Assembly (NCBI GenBank): GCA_964035545.1
Contig: OZ037765.1
Coordinates: 5,081,698-5,145,697, forward strand
Direction of reading: 5' to 3'
Origin: Bugula neritina
Taxonomy: Eukaryota > Bryozoa > Gymnolaemata > Cheilostomatida > Bugulidae
DNA: 64,000 nucleotides
A program made the translations under genes and the position numbers. Below the pieces are notes generated by a model, which saw only the letters and a program-made list of their open reading frames with translations, was not told the DNA's origin and did no database searches. Shown piece by piece: positions 35,801-50,800 of this stretch (position 1 is its first letter; each line of letters begins with the position of its first letter).

Positions 35801-38800
35801 TATACATATGTATAATATAATATCTATAAGTATAATATAATATCCATAAGTATAATATAATATCCATAAGTATAATAAAATTAGTTTTAAGTTTTTCTTG
35901 GATACTGGAAAATAAGTTGTAGTACTATAAATGAAGAAAGCAAAAATCACAAACGCAGGAGCCGTTCTTGTTTAATTACAACAACTATACATAATTATTA
36001 TTTGCATAATAATAATGTGAAGTTAATTTTATAAGATTCTTGTGCAGAACTCATTAATGTATGCAAGTTAAAGTATACGCAGATTAGAGTACATGTGAGA
36101 CATACATAATGAAACTGTGTTTATAGTATGGTAGTATTTTAGGCTTGTTCTGTTGTAGGGAACTCTAATCGTGTTGAATTAGACTCTTGTTATCGCTCTA
36201 AGTTCTATACATGCACTGCCAGTTTGGCTGCGGTGCAGGCAACTCCAACAGATGCTCCATCAGGTGGGGTTTTATTGACTATAGCTTTTTTCTAGTCACT
36301 AAATTGTATAATTAAAAAAGCTCACGCAAGTTTATAGTCACCAACCCTGTAAGAAAACCCCTGATAGAAAAAGTTTGTGGCTCAGGAGCAATTATGACTG
36401 GATGCTCTTCCTAACATCACCAATGGCCTTTGTCTGGACTCGAACCCATGACTTCGTGTTGACTAGGCAAATGCTCTAACCCCTAGACCACGGCTGCTTC
36501 CCACATAAATGCATAATTAACTACAAACTAATTGCTAACTAAAACTATTGTACTGTTATTTAGTTGGCAAGTTATTTTAGTCATCGAATTTCATGTTTTT
36601 ATTATCAATCAGGAAATAAACACCAGTAGGCTTGCCATCTTGCTAATGGATCCTAACATTCTTTTTTTATAATCTTGTGTAATGTCATGTGCCTCTGAGA
36701 AATAACTGCTGAGTATAACTAATATTTCATTGAAACTATGCCTCGTCTTTTTGCAAGAGAGAGGGCAATTGATTAAAAAGTAAGCTGAAAGTCGGTGTTG
36801 AGTATAATTTGGAGATTTTAAACTGAAAGGTTTTCTCGAAAGGAACTAGCAATTCCTTCTGCATTATGATTTAATGTTGAAGTAAAAAATTGCAAGATTT
36901 CTTCTATTAGTTATTATATTTTATTCAGTCAAGTCTCTGCAAAATATCGCTTTAGACATCATATCCCATGGAGGCCTCTTCTGGAAGTATATTCAGTTGA
37001 TTGCCATTTATTTGAAGCTGGTGACAAGTTTTTTTTTTTCAAAACTTTATTTTTGTCTTTGATTACAGATGGCTATGCGTGCTACGTTGGCTGGAAAAAA
37101 TACAAGAAGAGCTGCTACAGGCGGTTTGACAAGGTTTTGAGTTATGCTGCAGCAAAAGCTGACTGTAAGAACAACCAGGGAACACTGTTAGTCATCAATG
37201 ATATTGAAGAGATGGACTTTCTAGTCGGTCAGTGTTGTACACAGTTTTATATAGCTATCATCTCTGCTGGTTATACATGATAGTTGTATTCTGTTTATTT
37301 GTATATGTTATTTCCTGCTGTATGTTTCTGCCATCTTGTTTCAGCGGACAGCCTGTTACTCAACAGTATCGTATGGATAGGATATGATGATTTAAAGACT
37401 CCTGGGAGATATGAGTGGGTAGATGGTTCACCTAGTACCTTTACTTATTGGGCTCCTAATGAACCTAACAACCTTAATAATAAAGAACATTGTGTAGAGG
37501 TCAGTTATATGTTGTATTTCAGTTTTTATTCAGTTATATTTAATTAAATCTGTAAGTAATATATTCTAAGAGTATATTTAGCCAACGGCTGTGTATGGCA
37601 TATAGGTAAGGTAGGTAAAAATAGGCTGTAACTAAATCAAATCACTTCCTTCTCCAAATTTTCGTTACACTTATCTATTTGTTTAGCTTTAGCATTGTGT
37701 GTGGTACTAAGCATCTACTGTTTGCAACAAATGTGTCTGCAATATGGTACCGAGTTAATAGATGAGTATATATTGGAAGGCCACAGAATGGTGGCTCTTC
37801 AGCTTTTCCTATTTGTCTATAGTGCTAAAGCAACTTTCACATTGTTAGATTTGCAGCTAAAAGCTATTGTTTTTTTCATTTTAGCTGCAATGAGTAAGTT
37901 TGTAAAACACTCTTTTACTGATATTTGTTCTAGATTATTCCACTGACAGCATCACATCTTCACAATAATTCAATCAGCAATAAAATGCTTAAACTGCAAT
38001 TTTTGAAAATGAAATTATGTTTTACATATAACCAGAAATTACTTACTGTATGCCAGCTTCAATACATGTGCCCTGGTAATAGCAATGGGTCTTTTTAAAA
38101 CATACTAGTTATTTTGTTGCTGACTGTAGTTATGGTAATCACCAGTTCGACTCTAGAGGTTTACATTGCAGATGATGTCCAGGTCGTTCTCTAGCCCAGC
38201 CGTGTGGAAGGATACGGACTGTGCTGGCACCCGCCCGTACATTTGTGAGACATATGCTGTACCAGGAACCCAGGCTACTACTCCAATGCCCACCCGTATG
38301 TTGTTTCTTTACTTGTTCGACTGGTAATTAATGGAATTTAGTAATGCAAATTAAAGGTGACTTTACTACATTGTGTATGGATGTGGGTTATGGCACTAGA
38401 ATATTAGTTAGATTATGGTAAACAGTTTTAGTATACTTTCCTAGATTACGTGAAGTTTGAGCTCCTGCCACTATGCAATGAGGCCAGCTGTGTGTTTTAA
38501 AATGGACTGATCTTAGTATACTTTTATTATTAATAAGCTAAATGATAATTTTATTTTTATACCAAATAACTAATACTTTTATCCAATGTTTTACTAACAC
38601 ACACAACACATTTACACACCATGTTGTTGTCATCACCCAGGTCCCTGGTCTACAGAGTGTGGAGTAGGCTGGACTGTTGACCATCTCTCTGGAAACTGTT
38701 ATTACTTTAGTTTTGACTCCAAGAGCTGGCAGGCTTCTAGAAATGCTTGTAAAAAGATGAACTCTGACCTTATCAGCATTTCATCTAAAGTAGAGCAGCT

Positions 38801-41800
38801 GTTTATTCGAGGTGTGTGGCTACCATGTTCAATTCATCTTTTTGGATACAGGTGCAGATGGGATTAATTTGTAATACATGTTCATTCATAATTTTTTTTT
38901 TATGTAAACATTAGTGAGTTTTAAGCCTAGTTTTTCTCTTCTTTTTTTAAAAAAAAATTATTTACGTACTTTGAAATCTTATTTTTAGGTTGTGGCTTAT
39001 CTAATATGTCTAAATTATCTATCATACATGGATTATTCAATTATTAGTGCCCAGTTTTTGCTTCACCAATATCTTGCATTTGGTTATAATAAAGTTTATG
39101 TAAACGAGAAGAAAACTCTCTCTTTCCAGGCATACTGCGGGGCGACACTTCTGGTGCAATAGCGTACTGGACAGGGGGAAATGACAAAGCTGCGGAGCAA
39201 GGGTGGCGTTGGGTTGACAAAAGTCCTTTCAAATACCTCAACTGGAACGACGGTAGCTTTTTACCTTTACTCAACGTACTAGCCTATTAAACATTGTTCT
39301 GACTCAATTCGTAAAACAGTTTACTTGAGTGATTGGCCATTTAAACTTTGAATAAAGCAGAAGTGAAAGTTGACCTCCAGAATGCAGAATGCAGCCTCAG
39401 CTGATCTCCGCCTGTCTTGGTTTAATTTTTCTGCAGAATTCTTTCAACAGTTTATTGTCAGTCTTGCGAGGTGAAACTAATAAAAACATGTTATCTATGA
39501 CATATATTACATGTATATAGCATATTTTATATGTATATACTACATAGCATATATTGCATGTATATGACATATATTATATGTATATAGCTTATGTATGGCA
39601 TATTTTGTTCAAATTGAATGTTGGATAAAAATGATGCAATTCTGGAGTTGTCTTATCATAATGTGTACACTGCTCTATTGTAAGCCACTGTGTATTTTTA
39701 GGTGAGCCTAGCAGTGCAGTTGAAGAAGATTGTATAGAGATTTCTAGACTGAGTGGAAGATGGAATGATAACAATTGTGCTAGTTCGAGACAGTACATCT
39801 GTGAGAGACCTGGTATGCTTGCTACTCTTACCATACATGTGAATGGTAATCTGTCAATTGCTTCACATTCAGCACACAAAATAATCATTTATTTTGCTTA
39901 CAGTTAGTCTTGAATAAAGTTTAAACAATAGTTGACAGAATTTTGTTTTATAAAATGTAAAATATTTTGTTTGTTTACATTGCAGCACCAGTAAAGACCA
40001 ACTCTACCCAAATCAACACAACACCCCTGCCTACACGTATGTCATATTATTCAATACTTGATATTTTACGTGTTTAATATTTGGTATTTGCTTTCTAACT
40101 TTCAACTGTATTACTGCAAGTAATTACCACTATAATTCAATTGTGTGTGTGTGTCTTCATATTGTGTAATTCAATGAGAAACTTTTAGCAGTTGAATCAT
40201 CTATGAAGAAATTACTTACGCATTTTGTGACTACTATACTCTATCTAAAGTATTTTTGTATTACAATTTTCTAAACATCTGATTAAAATTCCATGTTGTT
40301 TTGTATCTAGAATTTACAGTCTAAACTGCCTTCTAAAAAGTGACAGTGTCAATATAAACAAAATCTCTCTGAAAAAATTCTGATGTTTCAATTCTTACAC
40401 CACAGTTACTGATAACTGTACGACAGTGGAGTTGATCTCCGGCACACACTGGGTACCAGACAGTGCTTTTCAGACCTCCTCTAACAGAGATGCCAATTCT
40501 GGCCCTGAAAATTCCCGGATAGATTGGACAGCCACTGGTAAGATATGAACCTACCTACAAATGATATTTTGTATAAATTTGCCACGGTGGCTGTATTCAA
40601 CATGTTTCATCTGAGTTGTCCACTCTTTATTCAAATATGTCTAATTTTTACCTGCTGCACTGCAAGCAATCTTCTCTTTGTCTAGATGTCAACATTGATC
40701 CATTTCTTAATTCAAGTAGCCATGCTTTCCTTACTCTAACTCAAACAAAGAAAGGCTATTGGTATCTGTGACATAATATTAAACCAGGTTTAAGCTTTAA
40801 TAAATAAATTTTTGTATAGTTTGTTTTAAAAATTGTTTTGTCATCCAATGGCTCGTATGAGCACATGCAGATTCGACCAGCTCAAACCCATACAGTTGTT
40901 GTGAGGCTGGGAAGGACTGGAAAAGGGTACATTATTTGGAAAACTTGTTGCTAACTTGTAGTAGTGAGAGAAAACATGACCAGTTATTGTTTTGAAGCAA
41001 ATTAAACTGTTCCTTATGACTAGATTGTGTCTAAATTTGTTGTACAACATAATTGTCACTTTGAATTAAATAAACATTGGTGCTAGCAACAGCTTTTCTG
41101 TTAACTTTCGCAGACGAGAAGATAAAGATTTCAACAGACAAGCAGTACAGATATAAACCTGTAGCCAACCTTAACCTGAAGAGCACCAAGTTTGTGACGT
41201 TCAGTGTGCAGGCGTGTAATGATGCTCACATCAGCTTGCAGCCAGCAGTTAATAATCTGACTCTGTATGTATTATTGTCTAATAAATTGTGCATTTGTTT
41301 ACTGCAATTTATTGTGAATTGCCAATGAAAATCGTAATATATAGCAGTAAAATATCATGTTTATCCTAAACTAAAGCAAGGGTGGGGGTGGGAGAAAGCC
41401 TGACTAAATTAACAGAAACTAAACTTACTAAAATAAACATGACTAAACATGCTTTATAGTTGAACATGACTTTTGTAATCGATGTTAAATGTTCACTGTT
41501 AGCCTGTTTCAATGTACAACCCAATTTAACGTCAACTTAGTATAATATGGTCTTGCTGGAAACCATTTTATTTTATACGACCTGCAATGTCAAACCTTAT
41601 CATACCTATAAGAACTCTGGTGTATATTCTAGTGATGCTTACGAGGTAGTGCTCGGTGGCTGGGCAAACACACAGTCAGTTGTTAGAAGTGAACACCAAG
41701 GTACCCTAACAACCAAGTACAGGGGCCGTGATTTGCTTAACTGTAAGCAGCCCAGGTAAGCTCTGCACTTGTTACATTTACAGTTCATGCAATTCATGCA

Positions 41801-44800
41801 ACTTAAGACTATTTCCTAAACTATCACCAATGTTTAAGTCAGTCAAGAGCTAATTCTAATTATTTTAAAGTTGCTTGTTGCATAACTTCCACAGTGGCTG
41901 TGATGTAGACAATAGGCTTTGACTTTGCATACTGGAATGGACAGGGAGGTTACATTTTGGTTTTAAAAACTCACTCAAAGATTGTATAAATAATTACTTA
42001 CAGACATTTCCAGAAAACATGAAGCATCAACAGTTTGGTATAAATATTATCTGTAGACAGTTTTGGATAACATGGAGCACAGGGAAGATCCAGGTTGGCA
42101 CAGGAAACAAGGTGTCTGGCAGTACTATGATTATGGAGCATGCAGTGACAGATTCCCTTACCATCTCTGGCATGGCTGTCAGCACTGGTTGGGGGGCTTC
42201 GGGTGAATGGGTCATCATCAACCCTCATGGTAGGTGTCTGTGTTACAGCTGGTTCAATAAAAAGCTAAACTTCGTAAATTTATATAATTAAAGTGTATAT
42301 AAATTATATATAATGTAAATAAAATTGATGAATTATATAATATGAGTAGATTAAATAAATTATATGATATAAAGAATACATCATGTAAGATTTGTGTTGA
42401 ACTTTTCAATCAAAAATAGATGAATGGAATGAATAAACAACTCCAAACTACTCTATTAACTAATGCTTTAAACTGCTCAACATGAATGAGTTTTTGTATA
42501 TCCATGTGCAGATATCACATCAATAATAAAAATAGCTAAAAAGGCATTTACCTCACAATTAGCTAAAAAAGCTAGGATAAAACTTTAGATACAAAAAAGC
42601 ATTGTAACTAAACAAACATTATTGATACATAATATAGCAAGTTGATGCAATGTTTCAACAATTGGTACTTGTTTCTCATGTTATTCTTTCTACAGCTTTT
42701 CATTGTGTACAGAACACCATGTTACCTGGAATTGATAAATCCCTGAGTCTTCTTATGCCACAACAGAGTGCAGGAAATCTTTGGCTGCCCTAAAGTATTG
42801 TTGTTTATTGTTGCAGTGAATGGTTGAAATGCTGTGTGTAATGTGATGGAGAAAGTAAGAGACACATAAACAAACTGTAATATTTCGTTACTGTATCAGT
42901 GTTAATGTTGTGACCTTCAGGTATGAGGCAAGGTGGTTGGAGTCCTAAATACTCAGTTAAGTCTGTCGCAGCTGGTACAGAGCAATACATATATGGTCAG
43001 TGGATTCAGGTTGACTTTGCTAAACCAACTCTCATCCAGTCTGTCACTACTAAGGGTTCAGCTACAGCTCTAGAGTTTATCACAGAGTACTACTTGGAAT
43101 TCTCTTATGACAAACCGAAGAGTTTTGAGCCCTACACAACTCCAGGAACTAAAAGACCTTTCGTAAGATTTTACTTTTTATCAATAAATTTTTACATCAA
43201 CTTGCTGTAAATTTTGATTTTTTGTTTAAATTTTAATTTCGGTGTCTTGTGATCTTGGGTTATTTTTTAGATGCTCAATTTTTGTAAGATTATATGTTCT
43301 GCCATTTTTTTAAAGCTCACTTCCTGTACCACATAATTGCTTGTTATAAACGATTAAAAATTAAATTATTTAGTCGACATTTTTCTAGACAGTATTTGGT
43401 TCAAAACTGTTCTTGAAGTATATAATTGTGTAACCGGGTCTTGAGTTGGTAACATTTTTTCTCTTATCAGTATTTTGCTGGCAACAAAGACTTTGATACA
43501 GCTGTTACCAATCAAATAGAATTCCCGTTTGAAGCGCAATATGTTAGACTAAGACCACGAAAATTCTATGGTTATCCTTCTCTAAGATGGGCGTTGGATG
43601 GATGTCCCCCACCAAGTGAGTTCTAAGCGGACACGGTTTTTTCATAACTGTATTCATTCTAGCATGGCTCAACTATACATCTCAATTTGTATAGCAAAAT
43701 ATATTAGTTTATTGTTTCTACTTTTTGAACAGTTATTTATAAAAGTCTATTAACTTTTGTCTTAAAAATGAATAATAAGACTTGTTTTATGGTATAAGTA
43801 TCTTTTGCACGTTTTTGTTACCCAGAATATTGCGAGCCAGAGCGACTAGTTACCGGAGAATCTCAGTTATCTGATTGGACGATTAAAACGAGCTCTCTGA
43901 AAGACGGTTATGTTTACGACAGCAGACTGACAGCACTTCCTGGAGGCAAGACTCCTAATGGTTGGCTGGCAGCTCTACCAAATGCTTTGGCTAACACTCT
44001 GTCTGAACAATGGATACAGGTACATGTGTTTTTATTTTATTAACTTGTCATATTTCTAATTTAAATCTCTTCTATTTTTAATGTGCATCCACACAGAGAT
44101 TTCACTACTGATCAGTGTTTTAAGCTTGAAATATGGAATTGCATTTGTTGGGTAGAAAAAACTGCACTGTATTTTGCTAAATGTTGTAATGTGTCTTTTG
44201 CTTTTTTACAATTACAGATCTACTTGATGCGAGAAATGTTAGTGCATGGAATCGTTACAAAAGGCCACAAGATCCAACCTTATTGGGTGAAGTCGTACCA
44301 GATACAGACCAGGTCTGTGTTTGGTGGATACAGATTCTATAATTACCAGGAGCCTTATGGAACAATCAAGGTGAGACATGGTTGGGACCTTCAGTTTTGT
44401 TTCCTTTTCATAAAGATATACTTTGTGCAAGGTGTGCATTCAAAGTAGAAGATGTGGCTACATTATTTAGATAACTAAATCCGATTTGATGTTTAGTTTG
44501 TTGCTGTTTTTGCCATATTGCAATAAATAGGATAAGGCCATGAGCCTATAAGGACAAAATAACAATACTTTTGAAGTAATTTGTGATTTAGACTTTCCAA
44601 GCTAACACAGATCAAGACACTGAAGTGACAAACATGCTGGGTAACCCTATTGTGGCCATGTATGTTAGAATCATACCTAAAGAGTATAACACTAACATAG
44701 CCATGAGGATGGATATTCTAGGCTGTCTGGAAGGTCAGTGACTCATCTCCCTCATCTCGTACTGCATGTGGTAAAACTACTGAAATACTTGGTTGAGTGA

Positions 44801-47800
44801 ATTTATTTATGGTTTCTCTCTCTTCATGCTTTTTAAAAGTATAAAGTAAACCTGTTTATGGTTTCACATAGAGGCTAGCCTTCTAAAAGTATAAAATCAA
44901 TTTTTCTATATCTGAGTTTACCAAATCGAAGGCTTCCAAAAGATTAATACATTTTTCTAATCTATATCTTTAATCTAATCTATATCTTTAAACTGGTTAC
45001 CTACTTGTATGAAATTGTTAGTAACCAACTTGAAAACAGACATGGAGACTATAGAATCTGTAACTACATTTATTTTGTGTTCTGTAGGTGATAAATTTGC
45101 AATAAGTTTGCATAAGTTTGCATTATTTATGAAAAATTTGCTACAAACTTGTAGCCATTGCTGTTAAAGTTGTTAGCAATTTTGCTTTTGAATAATTTTT
45201 GAAAACTGCCTCAAATTATTAGGTAAGTTACTATGTTCTTTTTGGTTGGTGTGAGCAAATTTTGTAATTGCAAAATCTAAAAAAAATTGACACTACGTAA
45301 TATGTTAAAACTAAGGTGAATACAGGGAATTTAGTTATGTTCTCAACTTTGTGTTGTTGACTAAGATTTTTGGCTCTGCTTTTGAGGGAGAGCTATTAAA
45401 TTTCAGTTTTCAACTATGCAGGATGTCTATTTACAGTTTAAAAGAGTTATTTTTTGTAAAATAATGAAGACAGTGCCATTTACATACAGTAAAATCCAAA
45501 TAAATATATTTTTGCACAAAGCTACAGCCATGGTGCCTACAATGTTAATATACAGGTGCTGTGTTGGACTAGGCATGTTTGCTGTGATGGATGTATGTAT
45601 GTTTGCTTCTCACGCAGGTTGTTCTTTGTCTCCCATAATAAATGGACCAACTCCTCTAGATGACACCAGACTCTCAGCCAGTGGATCTTTATCCTCTGAT
45701 TTTGGTCCAACTAAAGCTCGTCTGGATACCACAGGCTATGCTAGTGCCTGGATACCTAAAGTGTCAAAGGTTGCCAATGGCAGACCTTTTATCCAGGTAA
45801 TCTTTTCATATACATTGTGTGCACCTGATGTTTTGAATTGTGAATGTTTTGGTATCGTTGGTCTGATTGGGATGTTAGTATATGGTGTATGATAATATTG
45901 TTTGTTCCTTGGTAACTTATTTCTGTTCATTCTCTGCTCAGGTTGATTTTGGTGTGACTGAACGAATCTCAGCCGTCACAACTCAAGGAAGATCAGATGA
46001 AGATCAGTGGGTTACAGCTTATTCAATCTCTTATAGTGTGGATGGGAAAATATTTTATAACTATAAAAATGGGATGGTATGTAATTGAGTTGGTTTTTAT
46101 CTGCCGAAGCTCACATCTGCACGGCTATAATTGCACGGCTATATAATAGGTGTCATCTTGAATATTTTTGTAGCGATTTAAAGCGAACCTTGACAGAAAT
46201 ACAAAGAAGAAGAATTTTTTGCCGAGTGTGATTTCAGCACGTGTCATTAGGATTCATCCGCGGTCCTGGACTAAAAGGGCTGCCATGCGCATTGAGCTTC
46301 ACGGATGTTCTGGTGAAGTTTCTTTTTCAACTTGGTTTTCACAAATCTACTACCATGGTCATTTATTATTTACTGTTTATAATTGTGTTTTCACTCAAGT
46401 AAGCCTGCAATGCTGTTAATTTCTGCAATAGAGTGCCACATGTGATTTTGGAGAGTCGCGTAATTGTAGGATCTGCTGCAAAGAGTGTCGGCTGTTTCAC
46501 CGAAGGAAGTCATGCTGACTCATTTGATGGTCCCACCGCCTACTATACTTACAATAGTCCAAGTAAATGTGCTGCAAACTGCTTCAAACAAGGATTCATG
46601 TATGCCGGCCTCAGCAGATCCACTTGTAAATGTGGCAACTCTGTGAGTATTAGTCTTTCATAACTTTACTAGAAAAACTCACACGTTTGTAATATACCAA
46701 CATTATGTAATACCATGACTAAGTGGATTCTTGCAGCACTAAATTACTTAATTCTTATATCTTTGTACGGCCAAATGGGTTGTCATAGCTCATATGTGAT
46801 CAATACTGGTTTAGGTCTGCTGATTTTACAGAGACTGTTTGCAGAGTGTATATTGGTTATAAGTGTAGATATGTTTTAGCTGCCCTCTGGTGGTAAAAGT
46901 TCGAGATGTAACTACAAGTGTCGAGGGGATAGTAATTTCTATTGCGGTGGATTTGCACTTGGACCTGTCTCGGTATTTGAAACTGGAATAGGTTTGTGTT
47001 GATAAGTAATAAAATTTGTTGCTCTCATTATTTTATTTTTTGTTTTCTTTATTTATTTTTGTTGGCTGGAATGCTAATTGAAAAGCTCTGTAATATCTCT
47101 CTGAATTTGAACTCATGGTCACCTAACATTAGATGAAATATTTAAAATGTCAAATTATATTTTAAACTCTGTAAAGTGACTGAGCTAATTTAAACTTTTG
47201 TATTAAATGTTGTCTAGTTCATAGACTCTCTGGGTTTCTGAAACTGTGATGGGGGGGGGGGGGGGGGAGGTGGATTGGCTTGGTATCTTCACTTAGTCTA
47301 AATTTTGAAGCACATCATTAAAAGCTGTCTGTTCAAAATAATGGGTTTAGTCTTCACTACTCTTGATTAAAACTGTTTTACTACCACAACTCTGACTCAC
47401 TCAGGTCCTGATGATGAACGCTGTCCTGTGGGATACGACACCTACAACGGCAAATGTTTCAAGATCTCTAAGGCTATACAGAGCTGGCAAGATGCCAGAA
47501 CTTCCTGTCTGGCAGAAGGCGGAGATTTGGCTACAATAAATTCTGACGCTGACCAAGCTTATATCAGAACTCAGATGGCCAAATGTTAGTTTATGTCTTG
47601 TACTTAGTATATAGCTATAACGGTCAGAGTTTAGTCTTTAAAGCTGTTATATTATTGACTATTCCTGCTGCATTGGTGTATGTCCCGGGGCAAGCAATTT
47701 CTATGATCAAACATCCAAGTCTATGGTTGAACTCTAGAGTTGAAGTTATTGCTGAATTTAAACATTAGTCATGTTGGCCAGTTATTGGCTACAATGTTGT

Positions 47801-50800
47801 ATAGTCATGAAGAAATAGCTGATGATCAACCTGTAACAGTGGCTTTTTTTAATATACTTAGAAATATAGCTTATCACTAACTAATAGCTATTGATCAATT
47901 ACTAATTATCAACTATATTATTTGTTTTATTTTTTATATAAATCCCTATTAAGTTTAAACTATCAAATAAATTGTAGGAGCTTTTTGCTATTTTGTTGAC
48001 TTGCATAGTTGTGTTAAGATGTTAACTGTCACATGTTAACTGCTACTAACAGGATATAGAAATGTTTGCAGTGGACCGAGGTGCCTGGATTGGTCTAAAT
48101 GACCTTCAAGATCAAATGTCGTTTGAGTGGGCTGACGGTAGTCCTGTATTGGTGACATTCTGGCAACATTCTGAGCCCAACAACCATCTGGGGAAGAGAG
48201 AGGACTGTGTTGAGGCCATCTCGTATAAAGAGGTGTGTAGGAAATCACAGTGGTATTATATTATGATATTATATTATATTATAATATTATATTATATAAG
48301 TTAGTCTTGTAGTCGTTAGAGCATTGGCCTGGTGAACACGAGGTCAGTGGTTTGAGTTTAAGCACCAGCGGTGATGTTAGAAAGAGCATTCAGTCATAAT
48401 TGCTCTTTTACCACATTAGAAAAAGTCTCTACCTTGCTTTAAAAGTCTTTTCCATTAAGGGTTCTCACATGGCTAGTGACTATAAATCCACGTGAGTGAG
48501 ATATTTAAATAAATACCATAAATTCAATGATATATTCAAAGTATGGTGTATGTTTAGATGGGACAAGGCTATAAGAGCCAGAATTTGGATTCTAGCAACG
48601 GCTGGTGGAATGACAGGCAGTGTGAAGAATCTCGTTATTCTATTTGTCAAAGCAACAAGGTCAAAATAGCTACCCCAACAACAGCTGCCCCTCCCCCAAA
48701 AGGCTGTCCATTTGTAAGTGGATACTATAAGACTATATCAAGTACTTGGTGTTGAGACATTGCTATTGCATTAGATAGTTTATGTTGCTCTCAATTGACT
48801 CTGTGAAACTGTGTAAGAAGTATTGGGTAATCATTACTTAAAATAAAAGCAGTAGGTGCTAAGGTGTGGTAGGTTATGTGAAAGGTCTTCCTTCATATGT
48901 TCGGCTTTTCTCACCTATCTCTGCTTTGTCCTGTTCGAGTAGCGGGGAAGATCTTCCTTCATATATTCTGATTTTATTATTTTTTAATTTAAAGAGTTCT
49001 AGCAACCGAATCAAGTTAACTTGATGCACTGTTGGCTTTTTTTAATTTTTCTGTGTATACTTGAAGAACTGGAAAGCCTATCAGTCTTCCTGTTATCTGA
49101 TGATTGAACACGAGGAGACGTGGGGTCAGGCTAACACTGCTTGTCTTCAAGAAGGAGGAACACTCGTCAGAGTTAATGACCAGTAAGTGTAACACATACT
49201 CTGTCTTTGCTGGGAAATATGCAGAGGAAACTTGTCTTGGCAAGGAGACTAAGTATTTTATAGCTTTCGGTTTCGATATTAGAGATAAAGTGCAGGAAAA
49301 TATTTCTTTACAAATAAAAATGAATATGACTTTGTTTTAGGACAGATATTTATTTAAATTCTTGAAAGTATTTGTTCTATAAAGAATATTTAGGTATCGT
49401 TTGCATTAAGGGTAACATGTTGTTTTTGTTTTAATAATTTAGTTTAATAATATGTCTATTAATCAATATTTCTTATGTAGCTGCTGAGCTAGTTTGGGAG
49501 ACAGTCAGGTTTATTTATGTTTTTGAACAATATTATTTTTATTTTTGAGAAATATTTATATTTTTGAACAAAATATGTCTCTGCATATTTTCAACACATT
49601 TTCTCAGACGAAAAGATGCAAGATTCTCAAGTATTGGAGGCTCTAGGAAATTGTGTCTGCATTGTTTTTGTAATAAAGCTTCTAATTGTATAAACATTTC
49701 ATTTTAGCTTCTTGCCTTCACCACTGATGAGCGTAGTTGTGGTTCTGTAGTGCATTGAGTTCACTATGCAGATGCTGTACTGTAATGTAGGTTTGAGCAG
49801 AGTTTCCTAACAAAGGAGTTGTATGCTAGACAAGGATACAGGTATGACAAGGCAGCCACCCGCTACTGGGTTGACCTCCGATATAAAACTTCAACTAAAG
49901 AGTTTGTCTGGTCTAATGACTGGGATGTCATTCCATACACTAACTGGGCAAAAAGATATCCATTTGCGTCTTACTCTGTGACCACCAGTAAGTGTTGTTT
50001 GATTTTCAATGACTATTTTCAGCACCAAATAGTTATCTAGCTTAATATGTTGACTTGCGGTCAGTGTCTATGGTATTTTACAATTTTACAATTCTTTGAT
50101 CGCTTATGCCTGCAATATTCTTTTTAAGCTAGTTTATTTTCGTTTTCTATCATATTTTTACCGAAAAGTTATTTGTGGTATAGTTTTTGTTCATGCTATT
50201 TTGAACATGTATGGCTTCAGTATAATGAATTGTAAACACATACATATGAATTTAACAATACAATTTTATTACCACCTTGTGATTATAGTTTATCTTGTTT
50301 GTAGCACCTAGCAGTATTGGCATCTTTGCTCCAACAACGTTGTGTGTGGCTATGAATGGTAAGAATGAAGTGCCCCCAGGGGGCTGGGTTACAAGGTCCT
50401 GTGCTGGCAGAGCCTTCCCACTGTGTGAGAGACCTAGGGATGGGTACAAACAGCCTCCTCTTCCCACCTTGGCACCAGAAGACCTCTTTTGTCCAAGCGG
50501 TTGGTTTGGTGTTGGTTCCAACTGTTACCAGGTGTGTCCTAAACTAGTTTCTTCTACTGTAATTGTTTTTATGTGACTAGATCAAGTATGTAACATCTGA
50601 AATGTATTTGAAAGGTCAACCAGCCACAGGAAGCCATAGATAAGAAATCCTGGATGAGCGCAGAGCAGCATTGTGCTAAACAAGGAGCTCATTTAGCCTC
50701 CTTCAGTCATGGAAAAGACAATGATGATCTGTGGAAATCTCAGATTCTGTATGTATATACTGCACTGTGTCTTCTTTGGATGCGTTCTTTTTGATGATTT

